From JBBDJB01 sp040880125 (GTDB lineage Bacteria > Planctomycetota > Planctomycetia > Pirellulales > JBBDJB01): 64,000 nucleotides of DNA. The notes beneath the pieces are model-generated. The model was given only the letters and a program-made list of their open reading frames with translations, did no database searches and was not told the DNA's origin. Both the position numbers and the translations under genes were made by a program. The stretch's first letter is position 1; every line of letters begins with the position of its first letter. This document shows, in pieces, positions 17,646 to 26,193 of this stretch. The stretch covers positions 124,001 through 188,000 of the forward strand of contig JBBDJB010000018.1 in the NCBI GenBank assembly GCA_040880125.1, read 5' to 3'.

Positions 17646-18092
17646 ATGGAAAACGCATCCGACAAGAACCGAATCCTCATCGCCGACGACAACGAGCCGA
17701 ACGTCGAGCTGTTGGAGGCGTACCTCACCGGGCTGGATTGCGACATTGAAATCGCCGTCGATGGGCAGCAGACCCTCGACAAGGTCGAATCGTTCAAGCC
17801 GCACCTCATCCTGCTAGACATCATGATGCCAAAGCTGAGTGGCTTTGAGGTCTGCAAAAAGATCAAGAGCGACAAAGCGACCAGCGAAATCATGATCCTG
17901 ATGGTGACCGCGCTGAACGAGCTGGGCGACATCGAGCGTGCGGTCGAGGCCGGCACCGACGACTTCCTCTCCAAGCCGGTCAACAAGCTGGAACTGCGCA
18001 AGCGCGTCGAAAACATGCTCCGCCTGCGCAGCGTCACGGACGAGGTCGAACGCCTGCGGCGTTACATCGAGCAGATGGAATCGGACCGCTGA
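17646..18092 (+). CDS. Stand-alone response regulator (CheY-like receiver) with C-terminal helix
   Basis: About 148 residues. The receiver domain has the acidic pair in ILIADDNEPN (14-15), the phospho-acceptor Asp58 in LILLDIMMPKLSGF, a Thr in LMVTALNE and the Lys in DDFLSKPVNK. The last 30 residues (RSVTDEVERLRRYIEQME) form a short amphipathic coiled coil rather than an output domain. This resembles single-domain regulators that act by protein contact or c-di-GMP/chemosensory branches. No kinase is nearby. ATG 17646 is preferred; the upstream extension to 17571 or 17604 is not conserved-looking. Confidence 0.9.
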   Translation: MENASDKNRILIADDNEPNVELLEAYLTGLDCDIEIAVDGQQTLDKVESFKPHLILLDIMMPKLSGFEVCKKIKSDKATSEIMILMVTALNELGDIERAVEAGTDDFLSKPVNKLELRKRVENMLRLRSVTDEVERLRRYIEQMESDR

Positions 18093-18128
18093 GCCGCCGG
18101 TTTTGGTGGCACGCACGGACCTTGATGT

Positions 18129-18148
18129 CACAGACACTCCAGTCTGTG
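18129..18148. repeat. Palindromic intergenic repeat (CACAGAC family)
   Basis: cacagac (18129-18135) pairs with gtctgtg (18142-18148) around a 6-base loop, in the 70 bp between two convergent genes. It belongs to the GCACAGACAGG family found at several intergenic sites in this window and may help end transcription from both sides. Confidence 0.55.
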
Positions 18149-18162
18149 CCGATCGCCTACGA

Positions 18163-20232
18163 CTACGGTTCCGGCTCCGGCGGACTTGGATCCGGAATCT
18201 CCACGATCAGAAGCTCCATCACCAGCGGTTGTGGGAGATTGATCTGCGAGCTGTCACTGCCGGTCATGGTGAGCCGCAGATCGACCGAAAGCAGCGTGCC
18301 CGGCTGCGAGCCTCGGTCCAGTCCGTCGACCGTAATGGTGCTTCCCTGATTGTCGTAGAGCGTACGCTTGACCTGCCGGCGAATTGGGGCCATGAGCCGG
18401 GCGGGGCGTTCTTCTTGCTCTACGCGCACGTAGTGCAACTTCAGCGGCGCAACCGCCACGCCGGACAGCTCCTCCGGCGCGTCGGCGGGCAATTGCAAAT
18501 GATACTGTGCGGTGACGTTCAGGTTCGTCGCCAACCGAATTGGAAGCTGCGCGAGCGACTGCGCTTCCGCGGGCGGAGCATCGGCGGCCGCCGCCTGCAG
18601 CCGCTGGCACCACTGCTCGACGAAGCCGTCGGCTGCTTGCTTCCACGCCGTCTCGGTCGACTCTTGCGAACCGTCCTCCGCTGCGGCGGCACTGCCGCGC
18701 GTCGAGCGGCGGCGGGAATTCCGCCCGGCCACGGTGTGATAACCGGTCTTGAGCATGACCAACACCGCCGGGTCGCAAACCTGCGAGCCGGTAAGGCCGG
18801 CGCTTCCGACAGCCTCCGCCGCGCCAGGATTTTGCTCCATGTACTGCATCAGCGACTGTCGAGCCTCGGCCAGGGGCGTCGTCCCCAATAACGACAGCGC
18901 CGGTTGCTGTCCGCTGCTTTCGTCGATCGCCGCGTCGCTAGTCAGTTGCTGCTGCAGAACGTCCACCATTGCGGGAGACCAGAGTCGCTGGGCCACGTCA
19001 AACAGCGCCGCGTCGGGGTCGGCCTCGGGGGCTTCGGTGTTGCCGGTCGGAACGCCGGCTGACGCCGCGTTCTGCGCCGACTCCAGAAGACCGGCCGGCG
19101 GCTCGTATGATGTGGGCGCGGATTGAGGCGCAGTAACTTGCGCATCGATCGGCACGTGCAACAGCTTCGCGATTGCCCGCTCACTGGTGCTGGCGAAGAA
19201 TCCCTGCAGGCTTCGCTTCGTCTCCGCACTCGTCAGTGGACTTCCAAAGAGCACTAGCTGGGCCGCCAGGTTGCTCGGATCTTCCTGAAGTAGAAACTCC
19301 TCCAGTGCCTGAGAAGATTCCATCGGAATCTGCACTTGCGTGGTGAGATACCTAGCAAGCTGCATGCGGAACTGCGTTGACGATGCAGGCCCGGCCTGAC
19401 GCAGCGCTTCTTGCTGGAGCCATTCAGGCGTGAGCTCCTGGCTTTGGATATCGTCGGCCGGCTGATCGGACCGCTCGGCAGCCGCGAGGCCAAGGATCTT
19501 TTCCGGCTGCGTTACCAGCACCAGCAGGATTTGTTCGCCGGTAGGACGAAGCGTTTTGACTGCTAAATTCGCGCTCAGTTGCGAGATCACCTCGCTCACG
19601 GTCTCTCGCCGACCCAGCGGGGTCGTCAACTTTGCCAGCAGCAGGTTTTGCACTGCCTGGCGCCCGACGGCCGTTTCGTTCCGGCAAAGTGCCACGATGG
19701 CGGCCCGGGCAACTTCCGCGTCGGGCTGCCCGTTTTGGTTGTCCGCCATCGTTTGCGAGGATGCACTGCCGGAGGCGTTCTCTTCGTCTTGCTGATCGCC
19801 ATCCGCCGGCGGATCGAGGATCGCGAGCAGCGTGTTGGCGGCGTTCTCGCTGTTGGGATATGTCTCGCCCAGGTGTTGAACCGCGCGGGCCAGTTGCGGG
19901 TCGCCGGCGCGCTTGGCGTTGAGATAATCTTCCGGCTTCCACTGCGCGACATCGTCTGGGCGCGTGGGTACCTCCGGCTCCGGCTCCTCCATGGGTTCAG
20001 GTTGCGGCGGCGGAGGCGATGGCTGCGACGGCCGGGGTGAAGAGGACGACCCGGAATCGATTCCGCCCAAGGCGATACCGGCCGGAGCGCCGACGTCGCG
20101 CTCTTGGCGAATCTCACCGGATTCGCCGCAGCCGGCCGCGGTCGCCAGCAATCCCGCTAACGCCAGGCAGCACCAGCTCCCGCGAGCCCAAAAGCAACTT
20201 CGAGCGATGCACAAAGGGATCTTCATTTCCAT
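18163..20232 (-). CDS. Large lipoprotein of unknown function, Pro/Ser-rich N-terminus
   Basis: About 689 residues. The start at 20232 (MEMKIPLCIARSC) has GGGGA closely upstream. A signal peptide ends in lipobox L-L-A-T-A-A-G-C. Residues ~45-75 are a Ser/Pro/Glu spacer (PRPSQPSPPPPQPEPMEEPE), as often precedes a periplasmic domain. The remainder is Gln/Ala-rich and helical with no recognised motif; the final 150 residues are beta-rich and include the phrase LRLTMTGSDSSQINLPQ. The frame remains open to 20709, but that part overlaps the divergent TPR gene and lacks a signal. Likely a cell-envelope protein; I do not recognise the family. Confidence 0.75.
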   Translation of the reverse strand: MEMKIPLCIARSCFWARGSWCCLALAGLLATAAGCGESGEIRQERDVGAPAGIALGGIDSGSSSSPRPSQPSPPPPQPEPMEEPEPEVPTRPDDVAQWKPEDYLNAKRAGDPQLARAVQHLGETYPNSENAANTLLAILDPPADGDQQDEENASGSASSQTMADNQNGQPDAEVARAAIVALCRNETAVGRQAVQNLLLAKLTTPLGRRETVSEVISQLSANLAVKTLRPTGEQILLVLVTQPEKILGLAAAERSDQPADDIQSQELTPEWLQQEALRQAGPASSTQFRMQLARYLTTQVQIPMESSQALEEFLLQEDPSNLAAQLVLFGSPLTSAETKRSLQGFFASTSERAIAKLLHVPIDAQVTAPQSAPTSYEPPAGLLESAQNAASAGVPTGNTEAPEADPDAALFDVAQRLWSPAMVDVLQQQLTSDAAIDESSGQQPALSLLGTTPLAEARQSLMQYMEQNPGAAEAVGSAGLTGSQVCDPAVLVMLKTGYHTVAGRNSRRRSTRGSAAAAEDGSQESTETAWKQAADGFVEQWCQRLQAAAADAPPAEAQSLAQLPIRLATNLNVTAQYHLQLPADAPEELSGVAVAPLKLHYVRVEQEERPARLMAPIRRQVKRTLYDNQGSTITVDGLDRGSQPGTLLSVDLRLTMTGSDSSQINLPQPLVMELLIVEIPDPSPPEPEP

Positions 20233-20640
20233 CAGAGTCCCCACAGATGAAGTTAAGACGCGACGCAACACGGTTCCGGCATCGAACGAATACGTTGTCG
20301 TACTTCTTCGGGCTTGCTCCGGAACGTGCCACCCGTTGCCGTGGACGCTCATTGCGACTGCCCGAGGTCGCCTTTCAAGTATCGCACAGCCGGGCGGGAA
20401 ACTCCAACGGCTCGGCGCCAGCCGGATCCTGCATATGTCGGGGAGGTGGAGCAGTGGCACAGCGGCAGGTGGCGACCGGCCGCCGATTGCGCATGTGTAA
20501 TCAGCGGCGAAAGATACGAAGCCCACGGCTTGTCCGCCCGCTTCGGCATCAGGTATGCTAACTAAAGGTAGTTCCATTTCATGATGCCGGCGCGATGGCA
20601 ATACTTGCGGCCGCCGAAGCGCCCTGCGAAGAACGTCGAT
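20233..20640. other. Divergent intergenic region between lipoprotein and TPR genes
   Basis: About 400 bp with promoters expected for both divergent genes. No small gene or hairpin stands out. An alternative ATG-ATG start for the TPR gene lies at 20581. Confidence 0.4.
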
Positions 20641-22344
20641 ATGCGCATCGCGGCCCGACTTTTCGTACTGATCGCGGCGGCTGGTTTGCTGCTCGGGCTC
20701 GCCGTTCAAGTCTTACTTGCCGGCGACGAAGATGATGCTGCCCGAGCCGCCCTGCACGGGCGGATCGCCCAATTGATCGACCAACTCGGCAGCGACCACT
20801 ACGTGGTGCGGCGGAATGCCGAGCAGGAGCTGGTCCGCATCGGCTTCGAAGCATTTGACGCGGTGAAAGCGGCCGAACAGCGAGATGACATCGAAACCGC
20901 GGCCCGGGCGGCGTACGTAGCCGAGTTGATCACCGTGCAATGGACGCGGGACGAAGACCCACCGCAGGTGCGGCAGCTATTGCGGGATTATGGCGAACTG
21001 ACCGAGGAGAGTCGCCGCCAGCGCGTCGGCAACCTGGCTGCGCTGCCCGAAGATGCCGGTCTGGCCGCGCTGTGCCGAATCGTCCGCTTTGAGCATTCGC
21101 CGCTGGTCAGCAAGGCGGCGGCGTTGGCGGTCCTGGCGCCCGCGCAGGACGGGGCAGGGGAACAATCGCCCGACTGGCAGCTTCGCGAGTCAATAGTTGA
21201 AGCCGCTTTGGCGCGCAGCACGCGACCGGCGGCCGACTGGCTGCACACTCGTATCCTGGAGATGACCGACGCGGCGGCCGCGGCCAATCGCTGGGATGAT
21301 CTCGTGCGGCAGGAGCAGCGAACGCTCAGCGAGACGCCGGAAAACTCCGAGATGGAGTTCGTGCTGGCCCTGACGCAGCTCCAAATCACGCACTTACATT
21401 CGCTTGGGCGCGACGCGGAAGTGCTGGCTGCGCTGACGCGACTGGTCGAACGCGCGCCGGATGAAGTGACCGCGCTGACGACCGTGCTGGAGTGGTTGGT
21501 TCAGCAGGAGGCGTACGATGCGATCGATCATCTCGCGGCCCGATTCGAGGCGACGATCTCAAACGATGTTCGGTTATTGTACGCGTTAGCCCACGCACGA
21601 GAGGTTCAGGGGCAGGCTGCGGCCGCCGAGGCGGACTATCGCCGGGCCATCGAGTTGGGTAATCGGCAACAGCCGCAGATTGCCTTGGTGGCCAGTTTGC
21701 GGCTGTCGGAACTGCTGCACGACGCGGCCGACGAACGGGCCGCGGCCGAAGTGCTTGAAAAATTGATCGCCACTGTGCAGCAGAGTCCGGCGCTGGATCG
21801 GCTGCTCAACGCGTTCGGCCGAACGCTGGATTCCGTCCGCTCCCGCATGGAGTACTTCCACGCCTGTGCCGCGGCGGCGGAAGGCGATGCGGCCGCGCAG
21901 CGGCAGCATCTGGAACGGGCCGTTGGCTACGACACCACCGATGCCGACGTGTTGATCGCCCTGTACCGGCTGAGCAGCGAGGATACAGAGTTTCGCGCCG
22001 AGGCGATGGAGAAGATCAACAAGGCGGCGCAGCACTTTTTGGACCGCATCCGCGAGAGCCCTGATGAGCCGACGTGGTACAACCAGTATGCATGGTTGAT
22101 CGGGAATACTGAGGGGGACTACGATCGGGCGATTGAAATGTCCCACAAGTCGCTGGAGTTGAGGCCGGACTCGGCCGGCTATCTCGACACGCTAGCCCAC
22201 TGTTTTTTCGCCAAGCAGGATTACGAAGCGGCAATCAAGTACCAGCGCCGCGCCGTCGAATTGGAGCCGCACACCCAGCTTATCTCCAACAAGCTGAAGG
22301 TTTTCGAACAGGCTCTGAAAGCGTCGCGGCAATCGGACAAGTAA
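20641..22344 (+). CDS. Exported TPR-repeat protein with N-terminal helical (HEAT-like) domain
   Basis: About 567 residues from ATG 20641, where the chain opens with a signal sequence (MRIAARLFVLIAAAGLLLG). The next ~70 residues (LGSDHYVVRRNAEQELVRIG) look like the short helical repeat many planctomycete proteins carry after the signal. From ~residue 190 to the end there are repeated helix pairs with TPR spacing, clearest at the C-terminus (AIEMSHKSLELRPDSAGYLDT and AIKYQRRAVELEP). It would act as a periplasmic or membrane-attached protein-interaction scaffold. The extended start at 20581 adds 20 basic residues before the signal and is less likely. Confidence 0.82.
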   Translation: MRIAARLFVLIAAAGLLLGLAVQVLLAGDEDDAARAALHGRIAQLIDQLGSDHYVVRRNAEQELVRIGFEAFDAVKAAEQRDDIETAARAAYVAELITVQWTRDEDPPQVRQLLRDYGELTEESRRQRVGNLAALPEDAGLAALCRIVRFEHSPLVSKAAALAVLAPAQDGAGEQSPDWQLRESIVEAALARSTRPAADWLHTRILEMTDAAAAANRWDDLVRQEQRTLSETPENSEMEFVLALTQLQITHLHSLGRDAEVLAALTRLVERAPDEVTALTTVLEWLVQQEAYDAIDHLAARFEATISNDVRLLYALAHAREVQGQAAAAEADYRRAIELGNRQQPQIALVASLRLSELLHDAADERAAAEVLEKLIATVQQSPALDRLLNAFGRTLDSVRSRMEYFHACAAAAEGDAAAQRQHLERAVGYDTTDADVLIALYRLSSEDTEFRAEAMEKINKAAQHFLDRIRESPDEPTWYNQYAWLIGNTEGDYDRAIEMSHKSLELRPDSAGYLDTLAHCFFAKQDYEAAIKYQRRAVELEPHTQLISNKLKVFEQALKASRQSDK

Positions 22345-22482
22345 GCGATCACCTCCTCTTTCGGTGTCGGTTCGTGCGGTTGCATCTTTCGGCCAGCGCG
22401 ATACGATTCGGACTTCCCTGCTACCCGCTCATAACCGCCGCTTTTGCCGAGCAAAGCGGCGGTACCCATACCAGGTGTCGAC

Positions 22483-23286
22483 ATGCTCAAGACGCTGCCG
22501 CTGGATCACGCCGAGCTTTCGTTCGACGACCGCGGAACCGGTCCGGTCGTCGTGCTGGTTCATGGCTTTCCACTCGATCACACGATGTGGCAGCATCAGA
22601 TCGAGGCATTAGCCAGCGACTATCGTGTCCTCTCGCCCGATCTTCGCGGCTTCGGACGAAGCACCGGCGCCTCGACGACGACAACGATGGAGCGGATGGC
22701 CGACGATCTCGCCGCGATGCTGGACGGGTTGGGCATCGTTCAGCCGGTAACGTTGTGCGGACTGTCCATGGGCGGGTACGTGGCGTGGGAGTTCTGGCGC
22801 AAGTACGGCAATCGGCTGGGCGCGCTGGTACTGTGCGATACCCGGGCGGCGCCCGACTCGCCGGAAGCCGCCGCCAATCGGCGCAAAGTGGCCGACGAGG
22901 TCATGACCAGCGGTCCGGCACCCGTGGCCGAGTCGCTGTTGCCGAAGCTGTTCGCGCTACAAAGCTTCGAGAAGAACCGTGAAGTGGTTGAGCAGGTTCG
23001 GCGATCGATCGAATCAGCGGATGCCAGGGCAATCGCAGCGGCGCAGCGCGGCATGGCTGCCCGCAGCGACTTTACGGATCGGCTGGGGGACGTTGACGTG
23101 CCGGCGCTGGTGCTGGTCGGTAGCGAAGACGTCATTACCCCACCCGCGGAAGTTCGGGCCATGGCCGGGGCGCTGCCGCACGCTCAGTTCTTCGAGATCT
23201 CAGGTGCCGGCCACATGGCACCCCTGGAAGACCCGCAGGCGTGCAATGCACATCTGCTGGCGTTTCTGGCCAAGCACGCCAAGTGA
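22483..23286 (+). CDS. Alpha/beta hydrolase
   Basis: 267 residues from ATG 22483, with AGGTG as Shine-Dalgarno. The oxyanion-hole motif VLVHGFPLDHTMW is followed by the nucleophile elbow C-G-L-S-M-G-G (Ser95), then an Asp in VLVGSEDVITPP and the His in ISGAGHMAPLEDP, giving a full catalytic triad. The size and motifs fit the 3-oxoadipate-enol-lactonase / peroxidase-like branch of small soluble hydrolases. The substrate is unknown. No signal peptide. Single gene. Confidence 0.93.
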   Translation: MLKTLPLDHAELSFDDRGTGPVVVLVHGFPLDHTMWQHQIEALASDYRVLSPDLRGFGRSTGASTTTTMERMADDLAAMLDGLGIVQPVTLCGLSMGGYVAWEFWRKYGNRLGALVLCDTRAAPDSPEAAANRRKVADEVMTSGPAPVAESLLPKLFALQSFEKNREVVEQVRRSIESADARAIAAAQRGMAARSDFTDRLGDVDVPALVLVGSEDVITPPAEVRAMAGALPHAQFFEISGAGHMAPLEDPQACNAHLLAFLAKHAK

Positions 23287-23303
23287 GTCGGCTGAAACGT
23301 GGG

Positions 23304-23339
23304 ACAGACATTTCTGTCTGTGCCATTCCTGTCTGTGCC
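23304..23339. repeat. Palindromic intergenic repeat (ACAGACA family), one and a half units
   Basis: acagaca (23304-23310) pairs with tgtctgt (23315-23321) over a 4-base loop and is followed at once by a half unit, ttcctgtctgtgcc (23326-23339). It lies just after the hydrolase stop codon. Confidence 0.6.
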
Positions 23340-23475
23340 TGACGCGATCGTGACGCGGAGATTGTGCCGTAGCTGAAGAGCCGAGAGGGCCAGAAAATCC
23401 GATCGCTGAATTCGCGAGATTTCGTCCCAACGCGCTGACCTCTCAGGGCCGCCAGCTTAGCTACCCCGGCTGCGC

Positions 23476-24015
23476 CTATGGCGTTTCGAACAGCGACTGG
23501 CTCTTCACGATGGCGTAGTCGTCTGGGAACGTGTGAAACGCTTGAACCAGCAGGCTGCGGTTGCGGGTTTCTACGTTAATGTAGCTGAGAGCGCCGACGT
23601 CGATCCGGCCGCTGGAGTCAAATTTGTGCAACATTCCGCGGCGCGAACCGTCCAGTGATAGCTCCTGCTGGAAAGTCCAAAAAATCTCCGGCTCCACTGG
23701 CTCCAGCGAGAACGATACCCGATATTGGGCGCCGCCGCGGCACTCCACGTGGTCGGTTCGCTGTCCTTTGAGCTTGTAGGAGAGGAGTCGCCGCTTTTGC
23801 GGAAGCGGGTGATTCGCGGCCGCCGCCACCTCGGTCAACGTCAGCCCTTGGTACCGCCAGGTGACCACGTGCCCGGCGCTGGTGATGTCGATAGTTGCCG
23901 AATAACCGCCCCGGCAAACCGTCTGCGTCGAATAGACGTCGAACAGTTCCGGGTGCAGAGTGCGACCGTAAAGTTGGAAGACCAACTCGGCGATCTTGGG
24001 TCGGGCTGATAGCAC
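23476..24015 (-). CDS. DUF2617-like protein of unknown function
   Basis: 179 residues from GTG 24015; AAGGA lies eight bases upstream and an in-frame TAA excludes longer forms. The opening LVFQLYGRTLHPELFDV and the beta-rich body (CRGGYSATIDITSAGHVVTW) resemble the DUF2617 family described from planctomycetes; I recall this by pattern only. Soluble, no signal or metal motif. The function of the family is unknown. Monocistronic and convergent with the hydrolase. Confidence 0.8.
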   Translation of the reverse strand: MLSARPKIAELVFQLYGRTLHPELFDVYSTQTVCRGGYSATIDITSAGHVVTWRYQGLTLTEVAAAANHPLPQKRRLLSYKLKGQRTDHVECRGGAQYRVSFSLEPVEPEIFWTFQQELSLDGSRRGMLHKFDSSGRIDVGALSYINVETRNRSLLVQAFHTFPDDYAIVKSQSLFETP

Positions 24016-24338
24016 GTCCGCATTTCCTTACGTATCTCGTCAGCGGGTCGGAAAGCCGTCTGCCGGCCCGTCGTTATCTCTTGGACTCGTACATTATAAT
24101 CGTCGCTTGGAGGGCGGACAAAGGGAGATTTCCTTTCCAAAACCGGCTCGTTGGTTTCGGACTTGACAACGGCTTCGCCGTGAGGTTTGGCGCCGAAATA
24201 GTCGCGCCGATGTACGAGGGTGCGCGTGGCATAAGTTGTGCGCAGTGCAATTGAAAGGCACTCTCCCTCCCAGAATGAGGGTGTAGTAGCTGGACTCGTG
24301 AGAATTCAGCTACGGAATGTCTGTGCCTCCATTCGGCG
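24016..24338. other. Intergenic region with a dispersed repeat
   Basis: 323 bp without a credible gene. gaattcagctacgga at 24302-24316, preceded by ctcgtgag, recurs exactly at 26166-26180 (core) and partly at 31135-31148, so the right end belongs to a repeat family. Confidence 0.5.
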
Positions 24339-25103
24339 CTACACGCCGACAAACACGTCGTACAGCGCGTGTGTGCCGGCGGCGATACCAAACCCGCGGT
24401 ACACGAACAGCATCGCGAAAAAGCCACCGGCTAAAAAGCGAAATGTGAACGTGTACCAGCTCAGCGTCTCGCCGTGCGGACCGACATAGTGCGCCGCGGC
24501 GAACGCCGCGCTCGTCAACAGCACCGCGGCGAGCGTACGCAGCGGCGGCTGTCCGCCGAGCATCGCAATGGCGCCGGCAATCGTCGGCAACAGCAGCAGC
24601 CGGAACAACACCTCTTCATAGATGCCGGCGCCGAAGTAGCTGACCACCGCCGCGATCAGCCCGGAGACGTTCTCGCGCACCGAAGCGGCCGCCGCCACGC
24701 CGCCCACGGCATCGAGCTGGCTGATCAGGTGCGCCTGTGTGTGTGCCACAGCCAGCAACAGCAGCGCCAGCGCTGCGGACTCCACGAGCATCCCGTACAA
24801 TACGCTGGCCGAGAGCCGCCACGGCTCGTGCGTCGTGTGATGCCATCCCAACAGCACCCCAACGGTCAAAATCGGCAGCAGAAAATAGCTGCCCAGGCCG
24901 AGCACATCGAGCAGTTGCCGCAGCCAAACGTCGGCGCCGTTGCGCACCGCGGCGGTCCCCAACAACAGCACGCCGCCCTCGTAAAGCAGCAACAGCGGCA
25001 GGACGAACGCCAAGCTCGCCAGCGGACGGCGCGTTTCGCTCCAGTACGCCTTCCACTGGCGCACAATCGGATGCGGGGAGGCGGATTGCGTCGTCTTTGC
25101 CAC
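24339..25103 (-). CDS. CPBP-family intramembrane protease (Abi/Rce1-like)
   Basis: About 254 residues, with at least six transmembrane helices. The CPBP motifs are present: E-E-V-L-F-R (motif 1, glutamate pair and Arg), A-A-H-Y (motif 2 His) and A-G-T-H-A-L-Y-D (motif 3 His), the glutamate/histidine site of Rce1-type membrane proteases. Roles include CAAX processing, bacteriocin self-immunity and membrane protein turnover; none can be picked here. The frame is open to 25442, but that extension runs antisense to the EndoIII-like gene, so a GTG at 25103 (or 25181) is the likely start. Start confidence is low. Confidence 0.85.
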   Translation of the reverse strand: MAKTTQSASPHPIVRQWKAYWSETRRPLASLAFVLPLLLLYEGGVLLLGTAAVRNGADVWLRQLLDVLGLGSYFLLPILTVGVLLGWHHTTHEPWRLSASVLYGMLVESAALALLLLAVAHTQAHLISQLDAVGGVAAAASVRENVSGLIAAVVSYFGAGIYEEVLFRLLLLPTIAGAIAMLGGQPPLRTLAAVLLTSAAFAAAHYVGPHGETLSWYTFTFRFLAGGFFAMLFVYRGFGIAAGTHALYDVFVGV

Positions 25104-25323
25104 GGGCGGCTTTCTTGCGGAGGATGGATGGTCGGCCAGTGTCTTTGTCGGATGCCGCGCGAGCGGAGCTTGAGCGGCCACACGCTTGGCAACCGCGCAT
25201 CCTTTTCGTTCGGCGCCCCGCCCGGTAAGTTGAGCTGGTTGGTCCGATCGCACCGCTTCAACCAGCCGTACCGAATCGCGCGGTGTGAAGCAGTCGTTCT
25301 CCTCCTCCGATGGCAGCCGTCCG

Positions 25324-25995
25324 ATGCCCACCGACTTCTTTGCCCTGTACGAGCGATTGCTGCAAGCCTTCGGCCCGCAAGCGTGGTGGCCGGGCGAGTC
25401 GCCGTTCGAGGTGATGGTCGGCGCCGTGCTCGTGCAGAACACCGCCTGGAAGAATGTCGAGAAGGCGATCGAGAACCTGCGCGAAGACGGGCTGCTCTCG
25501 CCCGCGGCAATTCATGGGCTCTCCGTGGAAGCGCTGGCCGAGGTAATCCGTCCGGCCGGCTATTACCGGCTGAAAGCTGCACGGCTGAAGCGGCTGATCG
25601 ACTTTGTGCTGGACCGCTACGACGGCGATCTCGAGGCGATGTTCGCGGACGAACTGGTGACGCTGCGCGAGGGCCTGCTCTCGGTCAATGGCATCGGCCC
25701 GGAAACGGCCGACTCTATCCTGCTGTACGCAGCCCAGCGGCCGACGTTCGTAGTCGACACCTACACGAAGCGGATTCTCGCACGCCATGGTTGGATCGAC
25801 TACGAGGCAGATTACCACACGATCAAGGAGGAGTTGGAGTCCGCACTGCCGCACGATGTGGCGCTGTTCAACGAGTATCATGCGCTGCTGGTGCGTGTGG
25901 GTCACCTTCATTGCCGCAAGACCGCTCGATGCGAGCTTTGCCCACTGGCGGAGCTATTGCCGGAGGGCGGTCCGCTCGAGCCGGAGCTGTTTTAG
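25324..25995 (+). CDS. Endonuclease III-like DNA glycosylase (HhH-GPD), possible MagIII type
   Basis: About 223 residues from ATG 25324 (a GTG at 25285 adds 13). The domain order is that of EndoIII: AVLVQNTAWKNVE, the helix-hairpin-helix LLSVNGIGPETADSILLYA and the catalytic Asp in FVVDTYTKRIL. In place of the EndoIII catalytic lysine (G-x-G-x-K-T-A) there is Glu (G-I-G-P-E-T-A), which suggests a monofunctional glycosylase such as the 3-methyladenine enzyme MagIII. The C-terminal C-R-K-T-A-R-C-E-L-C has only three Cys of the four needed for the usual [4Fe-4S] cluster. It would excise damaged bases in the cytoplasm. Divergent from the CPBP gene. Confidence 0.88.
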   Translation: MPTDFFALYERLLQAFGPQAWWPGESPFEVMVGAVLVQNTAWKNVEKAIENLREDGLLSPAAIHGLSVEALAEVIRPAGYYRLKAARLKRLIDFVLDRYDGDLEAMFADELVTLREGLLSVNGIGPETADSILLYAAQRPTFVVDTYTKRILARHGWIDYEADYHTIKEELESALPHDVALFNEYHALLVRVGHLHCRKTARCELCPLAELLPEGGPLEPELF

Positions 25996-26017
25996 CGAGG
26001 GGCGGACCAACCCTCCT

Positions 26018-26180
26018 TTCCCTCTGGGAGAAGGCTGGGAGAGGGGGGAGCTGAACTGGTGACAGTTCAGCCGAACCCGTAGCGGGTCTGAATTCCCCCG
26101 AACCCAGCTACTCAGCACTGCCTACTTTGCACAGACAGGAATTTCTGTGCCACCTGAGTTTTCACGAATTCAGCTACGGA
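26018..26180. repeat. Cluster of three intergenic repeat units
   Basis: A ccctctgggagaaggctggg-type unit (26020-26047) is followed by a hairpin 26066-26092 in which ttcag...ctgaa and acccg...cgggt pair. The 15-base sequence ttcagccgaacccgt recurs exactly at 31144-31158. Then comes gcacaga (26129-26135) pairing with tctgtgc (26144-26150), and lastly gaattcagctacgga (26166-26180), an exact repeat of 24302-24316. No gene lies in this stretch. Confidence 0.6.
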
Positions 26181-26193
26181 AGCCTCGCGCCTC

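Noticed and set aside
20233..20709. N-terminal extension of the large lipoprotein
   Set aside because: It would put the signal peptide and lipobox ~160 residues inside the chain and overlap the divergent TPR gene.
25104..25442. N-terminal extension of the CPBP protease
   Set aside because: Runs antisense to the EndoIII-like gene and lacks membrane or family features.
24474..26054. 526-codon rightward ORF across the CPBP and EndoIII-like genes
   Set aside because: Its product is an Arg/Gln-rich shadow in a different frame from the EndoIII-like gene and antisense to the CPBP gene.
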